Source of the DNA: Glebionis coronaria
Lineage: Eukaryota > Streptophyta > Magnoliopsida > Asterales > Asteraceae
Assembly: GCA_025667525.1 (NCBI GenBank)
Contig: CM046879.1
Location: 385,911,039-385,975,038, forward strand
Direction: 5' to 3'
DNA: 64,000 nt
Shown here: positions 13,906 through 24,042 of the stretch, piece by piece
Position numbering within the stretch: the stretch's first letter is position 1
Layout: every line of letters begins with the position of its first letter
The notes under the pieces: model-generated
Database searches by the model: none
What the model was told of the DNA's origin: nothing
What the model saw: only the letters and a program-made list of their open reading frames with translations
Made by a program: the position numbers and the translations under genes

Positions 13906-14879
13906 GCATTTGCATTCCCCTTTCTCTTGTTCTGACGGCGATTGAAATTCTTCCTATTATCACCTCTATCTACACGCTCACCGTCTCCCTTTCTTTTCTC
14001 ACCAACACGGGCTTCATCTTCCTTATCCTGAATTATCTGTCCAATGAGTTGGTAAGCCATTCGAACAACATCATCAATGGTCAGTGGTTTCGATGATGTT
14101 ACGTCCCCCCGGATATTCCTGGTCAACCCTTTAACATATTGCTCAATTCGGATCTCTTCGGGTTCAACCAATCGAGGACATAGCAAGGCCAACTCATGGA
14201 ATCGATTCGTGTAACTATCAATGTCCACACCTTTCATTCTCAAATGAATCAACTCTTGTTCTAACCTAATGATCACACTACAAGGACAAAACTCCAAAGT
14301 CATCCACTTCTTAATTTCAGCCCAAGGAGTAGCAATAGCAGCATCAAGACCCATGAAAGCAATTCTCCCGTTCCACCAAGTCAACGCACGACCTTTAAGA
14401 GTAGCCATAGCAAAAGTCACCTTATCTTCCTCCTTACACTTACTAATCCTAAATACCGATTCAATCTTTTCAATCCATTGGCTTAGTCCTACAGCACCTT
14501 CAGTTCCATTAAAAGGTAGAGGTTCACACTTCATGAACGTCGCATAAGTACAGCCACCAACTTCTGGTGCATTAGTTCCAAGTCCTCCTATATTTCCTCC
14601 AGCATTAGCATTCACATTATTAGCATTCACATTCACATTAGTACTGCCAATTCCACTACCGCCAGCTCCACTACCGCCAGCTCCACTACCGCCAGCTCCA
14701 CTACGGCCAGCTCCACTACCGCCAGCTCCACTACCGCCAGCTTCATTTCTAGCATTTGCCATAAATTCAGTCATAGATGCGGTAACTTGCTCTGTAATAA
14801 TCCTACGTACATCATCCTCAGTCACAGCCTTCTTGGGCGGCATAGTTCTATAATTCCACAATTTCAAAGTATTAAGCAT
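13906..14879 (-). pseudogene. gag: E1 gag, N-terminal and capsid part (cut by LARD)
   Basis: This open frame of about 325 codons runs into the LARD and is completed by the zinc-knuckle part at 923-1416. The likely start is the Met of M-P-P-K-K at about 14843 rather than the first Met at 14879, because related Gags begin this way. A glycine/serine/alanine-rich run of repeated G-G-S-G-A units lies at residues 49-75. The retrotransposon Gag core is at about residues 120-240 (F-N-G-T-E...W-I-E-K-I-E, L-K-G-R-A-L-T-W-W-N, Y-T-N-R-F-H-E-L). A basic tail with K-R-K-G and N-R-R-Q-N-K-R-K-G follows. Gag builds the cytoplasmic particle that packages the RNA. Apart from the insertion, this part has no stop. 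Confidence 0.88.
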
Positions 14880-15130
14880 TCATCCAACAAAGGATTCATA
14901 TAATATGGATCGAATTCATAATCAAGATACAAATAAGGCACAATATGGAATTCAAGACAAGATACATATTTCATTCAATCTGAAATAAAAGTATTGTCTT
15001 AGTACATCCCATATCAAAGTTCTAACACTATATACACTCAAAATTCGTGCCAAGTTTATTACTAACAAGTCGGTTCAGTCAAAGCTACAAACACAAAAGA
15101 TATAAAGGTCACTACTAAATACAGACTGGT
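14880..15130 (-). other. Spacer between the extra ORF and gag of E1
   Basis: About 250 bp of AT-rich sequence with no motif I can name. It would be the intercistronic leader of gag. Confidence 0.5.
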
Positions 15131-16231
15131 CTACTGAGAACCGCTAGATGGTCCATCATCCATCGTCTTCTGGATCTTCGTCGGACGATCACTAGACACA
15201 TCTTCAGCTGGGCGCTTACGGATTACTCCTCTTTCAACCATATCAGCATAAAATCTACTATTCCAACCCACGGATATATTCAACTCCTTTTCGGCTTTCT
15301 CACGCATCGCACGAGCCACACTCAACTGAATCTCCATAGTATTCACCTTTCTCTTCATAGCAGCATACTCACCACTTTCCAATACCGATAACCTCCTAAA
15401 AGCCTCATTCAAACCACGTTCTACATCACTCAAATCCAAACTAAGCAATTCTCGCTCTTTCTCGCCAACCTTAGTCTTTGACTCCAAATAAGCAACCTGA
15501 GTCTGAACAACACCCAATCCAACCTCTGTCACACAACTCTTAACACGGGAAGCATCTAGATCACGTCTCAAGGCCCATGGTGCAAGACCATCAATATGAG
15601 TAGCCTCTTGAGTACTAGACGACTCTCCTATCTCACGTCTACGAGTAGCAATACCATCAGTACCGTCAGGTGCATCATCATCCTCATCCTCCTCTGATTC
15701 AGAATCAGATTCAGACGATTCAGACATTTCATCCCTAGGTAACTCATCTTCAGAATCAGACAAACAAACTGGTGGGGGCAAAGGCTCGCCCTCTGGAACA
15801 TCATACGGATTAATAAGCTCAGCTTCCTCATGGTCATCAACCTCAACATCTATACCTACATCCTCCTCGACATCCTCGTCGTCAATCTCATCATCTAAAT
15901 TATCTAACCCAATCTCATCATCATTCTCAATATCCACATTCTCAATATCCACATTTTCAATATCTACATTCTCAATATCCACATTCTCAATATCCACATT
16001 CTCATTACCCACATTCTCAATATCCACATTCTCAATATCATTCTCTACTAAGTCAACCTGAGGGGCAATCTGATCTCCTAGTCCTAACTCGGGCTCGGGA
16101 TCCTCAAATGGTTCCTCCTCATCATCAATATCATAATCTACTAAGTCTAAATAAGGATCATCTTCTATATTAGGTTTGGGAATAGCATGGTTTTCTACAG
16201 GAATATTAGGGTCAGCCATGACAATCTGCAT
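15131..16231 (-). CDS. E1 extra ORF upstream of gag: acidic repeat and coiled-coil protein (366 aa)
   Basis: An intact frame lies between the 5' LTR and gag. The N-terminal half is highly acidic (runs of D and E to about residue 210) and holds about eight copies of a five-residue unit D-I-E-N-V (residues about 60-105). A middle segment rich in S and E is followed by a heptad-like helix (residues about 240-325, with K-V-G-E-K-E-R-E-L and M-R-E-K-A-E-K-E-L). A basic K-R-P-A plus R-P-T-K-I-Q-K pair near the C-terminus looks like a bipartite nuclear localisation signal. No enzymatic domain is visible. Similar acidic proteins precede gag in Asteraceae Tekay elements (recall, uncertain). Its function is unknown. 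An extra pre-gag ORF also recalls Ogre elements, but the RT does not suggest that lineage. It is the longest undamaged frame in E1. Confidence 0.75.
   Translation of the reverse strand: MQIVMADPNIPVENHAIPKPNIEDDPYLDLVDYDIDDEEEPFEDPEPELGLGDQIAPQVDLVENDIENVDIENVGNENVDIENVDIENVDIENVDIENVDIENDDEIGLDNLDDEIDDEDVEEDVGIDVEVDDHEEAELINPYDVPEGEPLPPPVCLSDSEDELPRDEMSESSESDSESEEDEDDDAPDGTDGIATRRREIGESSSTQEATHIDGLAPWALRRDLDASRVKSCVTEVGLGVVQTQVAYLESKTKVGEKERELLSLDLSDVERGLNEAFRRLSVLESGEYAAMKRKVNTMEIQLSVARAMREKAEKELNISVGWNSRFYADMVERGVIRKRPAEDVSSDRPTKIQKTMDDGPSSGSQ
15923..16040. repeat. 15-bp tandem repeat inside the E1 acidic ORF
   Basis: About eight units of ATTCTCAATATCCAC (plus strand) with a few substitutions encode the D-I-E-N-V repeats. 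Every unit keeps frame, so repeat number can change without breaking the protein. Confidence 0.9.
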
Positions 16232-16492
16232 TTATATATATATCTCGTATTAGGATAACATACTAGTTAAACAATTACATAATGAAATCACGATATATAC
16301 ATATATATAAATTATATTATATATATCAAAATATATATCTTCTCAATAGGGCTTGTTGGTAACGTCGGAGATCTCTGGCACCGTTATAGTCAAAAGATTT
16401 TTCAAATATTTTCTCAAATGTTCATTGTCAAAAGATTTTGAAAAGTTTTGTTCAAAACCTTGGTTTTTAAAATCTTTTGTTCTCTACAACGA
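16232..16492 (-). other. E1 leader with (AT)n tract
   Basis: This is the untranslated stretch between the primer site and the acidic ORF. It includes a long TA/TATATA-rich run at about 16235-16345. No other motif is seen. Confidence 0.6.
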
Positions 16493-16506
16493 GAGCTCTG
16501 GTACCA
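16493..16506 (-). other. E1 primer binding site, variant initiator Met type
   Basis: The minus strand reads TGGTACCAGAGCTC. It differs by one base from the usual TGGTATCAGAGC and sits 3 nt inside the LTR start at 16510. Confidence 0.8.
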
Positions 16507-16509
16507 AAC

Positions 16510-19500
16510 TGTAACACTCTCATTTTTCGTATCGGTACAGCAGAAGGGTCTTTCAGAGTGTTACGGGATAGCACAATAACTCCAATCATAGACAACACAT
16601 AAAAATGGTTGTACAAGGTTTAACAAACATTCATTCGATAAAAAGTTTCAAAAGCGTACAACAGGTCCCAAATTATACAGGTCATTAAGTTTACAAAACA
16701 CAGATCGAATGAACATTTTTAATATTAAGTGTGGGCCATCAGAGTCGATCTCCATCCGGATTACCTTCAAGCACCTGAGATAGAAAACATACAAAAATCA
16801 TATCAGCGAATGCTGAGTGAATTCATAGAGTTTAATGAAAACCGTTATATAAAAACAATCATTTACATTCATTTAAAATCAGAACACAAGTATAATATCG
16901 GAAGTAAGTCCACATATTGCTAGTCAGGCAATATATAAATCAAGCATACATTTGAAACCGTCCAGGAGACCGTAGTCTCTATATTACCATGATAGGTAAT
17001 ATATTCATCGTTAATAGCGTCGTATCATATCGTTTATTTAGATTATATAGATTGAATAGATTATAGGATTATTATTAGCCGCATGACATTGTTACCTTAC
17101 TGTGAAACAGCGGGCAGCGAACCCGACAAACAATTTGCCCATCTAAGTTAGCGTGTCGTCACAAAAATCACGCTATGGAATCTTCTCATACATAAATTCG
17201 CTTACCAATCAATGTGGTACGACGGGGATCAACCGTCAAGGCGCGAACTGGGGTGATCGTCCTCAAATAGTACTATCAAATGCATAAGCGTCTACCAAAA
17301 CCCGGTAGTTCACAATTCATGCTAATGGGACTTTAAGTGACATAACCTAACTACTAATAATCCTTTTAGTCTCGAATATAGGGTCATAGCATCATTCGGG
17401 TCCATATCATTTAGCATACAATCGGGACTACTTGTGTTCTATTTTTATAAAAATCTAGCATGTTATCTCCCTCGCGGGTTTACAAATCATTTTATAAAAC
17501 ATTTAAAAGAGTGCGAGGCTATGAACTCACGTTGTTAATGAAAGGCGGATTATCGGCTACGAGCGTGCTTCGGTCACGGAAACCTATATAAATAATAATC
17601 GGTCTTAGACTCGGTCCAATGACTTTTATCAAAATAACAATATACATATAATGATTTTGTACATATTATGATGATCAAGTGTGTTTATACATCCTTGTTT
17701 ACTCATTTTAGCGTTTACGTCTTGATAACGTCTTACTAGTTAGCTAGTTTTAACTATTTATCCATTTTAAGTCCATTAAGCCTTGTATAAGTTCTTTAAC
17801 TTGTTTTTATCCATTTTATACCTATATGATCAGTATATATATTTTTCATGTTGGGCCCAATGGGTTAAGCCCAATAAGCTCTTTTTACAAGTTTTTATCT
17901 TATTAAGTCCAATTATTAGTCTAATGTGTTTAGTTAGCTTGTAAATGTCCGTAATTCTTATAGTTCGGGTTTTATCGGTTTTTAATTGTCTTAGTTATCT
18001 ATACATCAGTATATGACTTTTATAAACTTTACATTAGACGGGTTTGGTCGTCTAAGTTTTATTTGGCGAAAAACTTTAATTTTACGGCGATAGCCGAAAA
18101 AGTCGTAAAAATCAAGTTTATAGTTTTTATTACTTATAAATATTATTTTACCACCATTTATATAATTTACCCATTTAATTAACCTTTTATACATTTATAT
18201 AAATAAGTTTTATAAGTTAGTGGGTTTATATTTGTACATTTTATAAATTATATTGTGAGTGCTTATATAATATTAATAAACATTATTTCCAAAAATCTGA
18301 TTTTTAACTTCATGTTCACCATTTTTAACATATCTAGAGTTCTATAATGACTTAGAAGCTCATTTTTGGATGACATGTTCTTCATGATATGTGCTACATA
18401 TAACTTAGTTATATCTACTGCCCATTTTGAGTTTAAGTTGCCTTAACAGTCCCTACAAAACTGCTTATTCAGATTACACCACCTAACTTGTTTTGATCAT
18501 ATCTCACTCATTATTTTGATTCCATTGCATGGCCAACTCTCACATGTGTATAACATCATATACTTACTGTAAATGGATCAAACCATGCAATTTTATCAGT
18601 TCATCTTTTAGTTATCTACTGTTTTTATACAGCCAACTAAATAGTCAAGATTTTAGCTTCATTTCTTATAGTTATCATCATTTTTAAGCATATTTATCAA
18701 CACTTGATCCCCACACAACATTTTTATCATCATATATACATCATATACATATACAAAATGAAAGAAAATACATTTGTTCTTTACAAAATAATAAGAGAAA
18801 AATGTAGAGGATGATCTTCTTTACCAATCCAAGTGGATTTCTTGTTTTAGGAAGACAAGAACTTGATGAACACAACAAGTATCTCCAAGACCATCAAATA
18901 TCAAGAACATAGGTTGGAAAATCAGCCCTAGGACACAAGCAAATCACCTCCAAAGTTGTTAATATGGCCACCAAATGATCAAGGCTTCAAGAGAACACCT
19001 TAATAGGACTAGTATGTGGTTTATGGCTAGAAAAGATCAAGGATGGTGTTTGTTGGCTTATTTGGGACGGCACAAGGATGAGAGTTGAGAGAGTTTTTGG
19101 TGTTGATTGCATGTGAGAAGTGATGGAATGAAACAAGTAGCTAGTTTTGGTGTGTTAGTGGTATGGTAAAGCTTAAGGTGTAAGCTAAGGCTTACACTTG
19201 TTGTAAGCTACTTAACTTGATGCCACATTAGTGTTGTGGTGTCAAGTGTAGCCGTCCCATATTGCTAGTGGGGTGGGACAAAGTGTTTTGACCCATCTCA
19301 CTAGTTTACGGGTATTTCTCGATTCTAGTTTTCTCGATTTGCGTGCCCTCGGGTCGTTTTACAAAAAACGTTCTTATAAATTATGAATCAACGTCACAAA
19401 ATGAATCCAATAAAAATTGTCTCATCAAAAACGGAGTTCAAAAACGTAAATACGTAATCCTAAGGTTTCCGGTTTAGTCGTAAAAGACGCCAAATTATGC

Positions 19501-19614
19501 ACGTAAGCCCAAATTTAAATCCGTAAACTGTGAGTTCGTCAACCAACACAAAAATAAGTTTCAAAATATTATACGAGAAAATATTTTACTACCTGAAAAT
19601 GTTAGATTGTCACA
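16510..19614 (-). repeat. E1 5' LTR (3,105 bp)
   Basis: On plus it begins TGTAACACTC just after the primer site and ends GATTGTCACA, just before the Sirevirus coding sequence resumes. The partner LTR is outside the window, so the right end rests on the TG...CA ends and the return of coding sequence. No ORF of note occurs. A hairpin with arms GTGTAAGC and GCTTACAC lies at 19178-19197, and a longer imperfect one at about 19217-19247. Confidence 0.8.
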
Positions 19615-20143
19615 GAATGCATCTCATATTTAAAACATATAGCTTTCTTGACAGGCGTTCCATATCTGATTGATGATGTTCAGGTTTAAGATTATTGATG
19701 TTCAGGCTTTGTTGTGCACAATCATCCTCCCTTTGCAAAATATCAAAGCTGGTTTGGGCAGGATGATCAAACAGTAAGAATTCAGCTATCGGATCATAAA
19801 CAGGTCTTTGGAAGACTGTAGTGGCTGAGGTAGCAGAGGTGGGAGTTGCTACATCTTCCTTGGGAGGAGGAGTGGTATCAACAGCTGGTGTGGACACAAC
19901 TATTTCTTTCGGAGGAGACTGAGACTGTTGGTCGTCATCTTCCTCATCCTCCTCTTCTTCAATCATCCCCTTAGGGAGAATCTCATCACCAGGCATTGAT
20001 TCAGGTTCAGATAAATCATCTACTAAGGAGAGCACATCTTCTTCAACATCATGTATGGGCTCTTCCTCGTTTTTTTGATCCTAAATCATTGTGTCAGCTT
20101 CTTTTTCTTGCTGCTCCAGGGATTCAATGTTTGGTTGTACAAC
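19615..20143 (-). pseudogene. Sirevirus third ORF, distal part (cut by E1)
   Basis: The frame continues the third ORF beyond the 864-bp insertion. It is rich in acidic and S/P/T residues with an E-E-E-D-E-E-D-D-D run, followed by a more ordinary stretch ending at the E1 insertion. An in-frame TAG is at 20081-20083. No enzymatic motif is visible. ORFs in this position of Sireviruses are often called env-like on position alone. I see no signal peptide or fusion-type feature here, and its function is unknown. Confidence 0.65.
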
Positions 20144-20149
20144 ATCAGC
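20144..20149. repeat. Direct repeat ATCAGC, left copy
   Basis: It is matched by 21014-21019. Removing the segment between them and one copy puts the third ORF back in a single frame, which supports an insertion with a 6-bp duplication. Confidence 0.75.
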
Positions 20150-21013
20150 CTACAAGTTGTTTTATATTAGTAACAGGGAAATAAATAATGGGAATGGTCG
20201 CCAGTTCGCTGTCCCAGAGAGGCTGAGGGTGATTATTCAGCCACTCCAAAGGATAAATCCTTGGGATTCTTTTAAGAGTGAAAAATATGAGGTTAATGGT
20301 CGCCATTCGCTGCCCCTAGGAAAGCTGAGTGTGATTATTCAGCCCCCCCCCCCCAAAAGGTTAAAACCTTTGGGACTCTTTTAATTGTGAAACATATGTT
20401 GATAAGGATTGCCATTCGCTGCCCCTATGAAGGCTGAAGGTGATTATTCACCCCCCCCCCCCAAAAAAAAAAAGGTTAAGAAACCTTTAGGACTCTTTTA
20501 AGAGTGAAACATACGTAGGTAAAGATCGCCTGTTACGCTGCCCCTTGGAAAGCTGAGGGTGATGATTCAGCTCCCCCTGAAAGGATAAATCCTTTGGGAT
20601 TATTCTAAGTGTGAAGAAGATGTAGGTTATGGTCGTCTTGTAACGCTGTCCCTAGAAGAGTTGAGGATTATTAATCAGCTCTCCTAAAAGTAAAACTTTT
20701 GGGATTCTTTTTCTGAGGGGACCAAGAGGCTGTGTGAGGTAAAGCTACTCTAGGTCGAGACATATATGTACTCAGGTTGTTATTTTCCTGAGTACTGTCT
20801 AGAGGGTGCAGGGTCATCGGGATGCTTGAGAAACACAAATGAATCACTCCCTAGTGCATAGACAGGGTGTACATAAGTCTTAAGGATTTCTAAGTGCATA
20901 CAATGACTTCTATGGGTCAAGGATTACCCTAACTTCACCACTCTCGCCTACAGACATTTGAGAGTGGCTGCTTGTGGACCTCTAAAATTTATAAGACTGA
21001 TTACTTATGCGAT
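20150..21013. other. 864-bp structured insertion with five imperfect tandem repeats
   Basis: This non-coding segment is inserted in the Sirevirus third ORF and bounded by ATCAGC direct repeats. The first part is a tandem array (20196-20720). The second part has two further perfect inverted repeats: GTACTCAGG/CCTGAGTAC (20768-20776, 20787-20795) and CCACTCTC/GAGAGTGG (20938-20945, 20960-20967). The ends show no terminal inverted repeat, no poly-A and no LTR. Its class is unknown. Confidence 0.65.
20196..20720. repeat. Tandem array, five units of about 90-117 bp
   Basis: Unit starts are near 20196, 20298, 20407, 20524 and 20631, each beginning with a form of GGTCGCCATTCGCTGCCCC. Each unit then has GCTGA...TCAGC, a purine/pyrimidine inverted repeat such as AAAGGTT/AACCTTT, and usually ACTCTTTTAAGAGT or a remnant. 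Units 2 and 3 carry 12-base C runs (20343-20354, 20451-20462). Confidence 0.85.
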
Positions 21014-21216
21014 ATCAGCAGTGTTTGGCGGGTTCCCTGTTGTCTCGGCTGACATCGAGACACTAGACCCTTGTTGTTGGTCAACTGAAGTCTCTGAATC
21101 CATAGGAGTCTCTGGAATAGAGGAGGATGTGAGGTTCACGTTCTTCTTAACCCTGGCCTTTGCAACAGTTTTGGTGTGGGAAGAAGATGGGTTTTTCTTC
21201 TTCTTTGGTTGTTGGC
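21014..21216 (-). pseudogene. Sirevirus third ORF, middle part
   Basis: This is a short lysine- and serine-rich coding segment (K-K-K-K-N near its start, then T/S-rich) between E2 and the 864-bp insertion. Its frame joins the proximal part across the E2 target site without shift. ATCAGC at 21014-21019 is the right copy of the direct repeat, and 21212-21216 is the left TTGGC duplication of E2. Confidence 0.7.
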
Positions 21217-22447
21217 TGATTGTAGTAAATTACAACTCTTGTTTAGGAAAACAAAGAGCGTAAATAGCGGAAAGTATCGAGTGATGATTTTAGGAAAAAT
21301 CAACACACATGACCCAATCACTTAAAAGAGAGAAAAAGTTCGTTTCCCAAGGAGGTATATGTGTTGTGAATTAACTTGTATGTATTTGAGATTAATATTG
21401 AGAAGATGGAAAGATGGTTTTGAGAAAATTACACTATGACGAAAAAGACGTAAACGTAAAGCCGTAGAAAAATCAACCAAATAAAAAATTATACTAAGAC
21501 CAAAAACAAAATCAATAAAAGATTAAAAGGCTACAAACAAGTCTTAAATAATATAAATAAAGTTAAAAATCCAACAAAGATATTTTAAAAACTTTTATTA
21601 ATTAAATATTTAATTTTAAATGCTAATTAAAGCCCTAAAATTAAATATAACTAATTCAAATGTCTAAAATATGATTTTATTGAATAATTACTTAACTTAT
21701 ATTATTAGAAGACTAAAAAGTAATTTTCTAAAAATTAAAAGCTATTAAAACTATTTTTAAAACTCTAAAAATGATTAAAAATGATTAAAACCTAATTAAA
21801 CTTCAAATAATTATAAAAATTAATCTAAAAGCTATAAAAATATTCTAAAAATGGAAAAGGTCCTAATTAATGATAAAGAACCTAAGAAAAATTAAAAAGA
21901 AAGAAAAATAAAATTTTGATAATTTAATAATAAAATAATATTAAAATATTCCTAAAAATAAAAAGTTTTCAAATAAATTCTCAAAAATCCTAAATATTCT
22001 AACTAAGAGAAAAACACAAATCTAAGCTCCTAAACCCTTTTTAATAATTTTATAAAAATCTTTAAAGTTTATAAAAAACCTTAAAATAATATAAAATTAA
22101 AAATTAAAGTTTATAAAACCAAAACTTAATGTAAACCTCAAATATTTATTAAAAAGCTAAAAACTATTTTTCCTAAAAATTAAAACTATTTTTAATATTT
22201 TTTATTGATTTTCTAAAATACGTCTAATAAATAAATTGTAGAAAATAATTAAATAAAAGAAAAAAAATGAAACCAAGCTGGAAAAATCTATTAACCTATT
22301 AAGATTCTAGGAAAAATCAAAGAAGCAAGATTGCTTAACAAATAAGCTCAAAATCTATGAAATAAGCCACGGCTTATTTATAAGCTAACAAAGAGAAAAC
22401 GTGTTAAATAACACTTGAAAACAAACCCTAACGTAAAAAACCACCTA

Positions 22448-22509
22448 GATTAGCGGTAGAGCTCCTAACCCTCCTACGAGAGGTCTGGGGTTCGAGTCCA
22501 GCTACGGGT
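22448..22509 (+). other. tRNA-like segment in E2 LTR (copy at 33131-33192)
   Basis: A-box-like TAGCGGTAGAGC (22451-22462) is followed 26 bp later by a perfect B-box GGTTCGAGTCC (22489-22499). The T stem has one extra G and the acceptor arms do not pair, so this is not a working tRNA. A T-rich run follows. It may be a SINE head or tRNA relic captured before the LTR was copied, since both LTRs hold it (second B-box at 33172-33182). It points opposite to the element. Confidence 0.6.
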
Positions 22510-22752
22510 GAGTTTTTGCTTTTATTTTCTTTTTTATTTTTTTCTTTTTCCAACCAAATCAGTTATCCTAATAAGCTTATAAACACAATCAATCTTCCTT
22601 TTTTAGCCAAGATTAAACAAGTTCAAGATCAAAAACGTGCCAGGTTACACTTGAACACAAGCAGTTTGAACCTTGTGTTTTGCTTGAGGATTTTAGCCAA
22701 GAGGAGCTTGGCAAGTGGCTTATTTGATGTAGATTTTGGAACAAGGGGGCAC

Positions 22753-22776
22753 CCTTGTGCTTATTTAAGCACAAGG
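22753..22776 (-). other. 10-bp hairpin in E2 LTR (copy at 33436-33459)
   Basis: Arms CCTTGTGCTT and AAGCACAAGG enclose the 4-nt loop ATTT. The flanks GGGCAC and AGTCAA match those of a hairpin with different arms in the E3 LTR (52265-52289). Confidence 0.85.
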
Positions 22777-22788
22777 AGTCAATGGCAT

Positions 22789-23340
22789 CTTGGTTTAAAA
22801 ATGCGCGCATCATTGCGCAAATTGCACGCATTAATGCGTTGCATTCAGAATTTCGCATCAAGGTGCCTAATGCAATGCCATCCCAGAATGCGTTCGCAAT
22901 AAACCGCAATTTATCGCATTTGTGTAATGCTAGCAATAGTAGCAATTGTCGCAATCTAGTATTTAGGTCATTTTTTTTCAAATTTTAACTATTTAAAAGA
23001 GACCAAGATATTTTAATGACTTTTTAATAATAAGAGTTGTTAGAAAGACATCTAAAACAAAGACAATAACAAAAATATATTATCTTTGATTTTGCTAAGT
23101 GTTTTTTGTCAAGCTTTATTGTCGATTTATTTGTTTTACAGGGGATTACAGGCCTAACTCCAATATGATAGTAAACTATTTTGTAACATTAATGCATTTA
23201 ATTGGTACATAAATAATTTTTGTACTTTTTTTATATTAAACGCATCGCGTCTAAATTGCGCTCGCAATCGCATCACGCATCACGCAATAGGTTTCAGGAC
23301 CTTTAGCGCAATGGATCGCAAAACACATTTTTAAACCAAG
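22789..23340. mobile_element. 552-bp hAT-like non-autonomous DNA element in E2 LTR
   Basis: Terminal inverted repeats CTTGGTTTAAAAATG at both ends are flanked by AATGGCAT at 22781-22788 and 23341-23348, an 8-bp duplication. The other E2 LTR has the empty site near 33470, which proves insertion. The interior has many GCGCA, CGCATT and TCGCA motifs close to the ends and no ORF of a transposase. An 8-bp duplication fits hAT. Family is not named because the terminal bases are not the usual CAGGG or TAGGG. Confidence 0.9.
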
Positions 23341-23980
23341 AATGGCATACAAGGAGCAATCAAATAACACACCAAATGATCAAGATCAAAACCTCCACAA
23401 GCTATGTCAAGTTTCTGATGTGGAAATGCAGGTCTGGTGGACTGTTTAGTTAATAACTTGCACCTTAGTGAACTTAAAAGCCTCAAACTAAGCATACACA
23501 CTCACCAAGTAATGCACAATCAACATCAACAACAAACATAACCTAGCACCTAACAGGATCAAAAAGATCAAGCACAAATTATGGCAAAAACAAGCAGTTA
23601 TGTGACTTATGCAAATTTCTACCTTACTTATCCTTTTTAACTCACCAAACTTGTTACCATTTGATCCAAACTGACCTTTAACTACCTAATAAACTTAACT
23701 CAACTTATTTCAATACTTTTAACACCTTTTAATAACCAAATCAAAAACTTTTACCCTGCTAAACCAAGGATCCAAACACCCTGTTAAAATCTGAAAACCA
23801 ACTTTTAACACTTCAAACCCTATTAAACTTATTCAAACTGGTTCATAAACTCTTAAACATGCATAATAAGCTTACTAGTACACAAATCAACCAATTTAAA
23901 CACACTTTAGCACAGAATCACGCAAATTCACATGAACTAGCAATTTTCTGAAATTTCTCAAAGGTACAAGGATTTTACCT

Positions 23981-24042
23981 TAGGTCCTTACATACAAGGA
24001 CCTAGTGGTTGCATAACCACCTCCTTATGCACCCGGGTGCAT
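23981..24042. other. Three consecutive inverted repeats in E2 LTR (copy at 34104-34165)
   Basis: TAGGTCCTT/AAGGACCTA (loop 6), GTGGTT/AACCAC (loop 4) and the 16-bp perfect palindrome ATGCACCCGGGTGCAT follow one another within 62 bp. Both LTRs keep all three; the only difference is in a loop. Confidence 0.85.

Larger units (their letters stand above)
1..19614 (-). mobile_element. E1: Ty3/gypsy element (Tekay-like), split by a nested LARD, 3' end outside window
   Basis: Reading on the minus strand from the right, the order is 5' LTR (16510-19614), initiator-Met-type primer site, an acidic extra ORF, gag, then, after the inserted LARD (1422-13900), zinc knuckles, protease and reverse transcriptase up to the left edge. 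Gag resumes on the far side of a TAAGA duplication, which shows that both coding halves belong to one element. The RT and Gag look like Asteraceae Tekay chromoviruses from memory. Integrase and 3' LTR must lie to the left of the window. The five bases right of the 5' LTR are GAATG, the expected target duplication, and the matching copy is outside. The element sits in the third ORF of the Sirevirus. Confidence 0.85.

Noticed and set aside
15131..16231. E1 as an Ogre/Tat element on the basis of its pre-gag ORF
   Set aside because: Primer site is initiator-Met type and RT text is Tekay-like; the ORF has no similarity I recognise to Ogre ORF1.
20343..20462. Multiple polypurine tracts as reported for Sireviruses
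   Set aside because: The G-runs on minus are in an insertion inside the third ORF, not next to a 3' LTR.
20196..20720. Hammerhead ribozyme or retrozyme array
   Set aside because: No CTGATGA plus GAAA core in any unit on either strand.
20150..21013. Spliced intron in the Sirevirus third ORF
   Set aside because: A branch-point-like TACTAAT and TTGTAG acceptor are present on minus, but the only donor-like GTAATC leaves a TAA before it, and the ATCAGC direct repeat explains the junction better.
22448..22509. Functional tRNA gene
   Set aside because: Acceptor arms do not pair and the T arm has an extra base.
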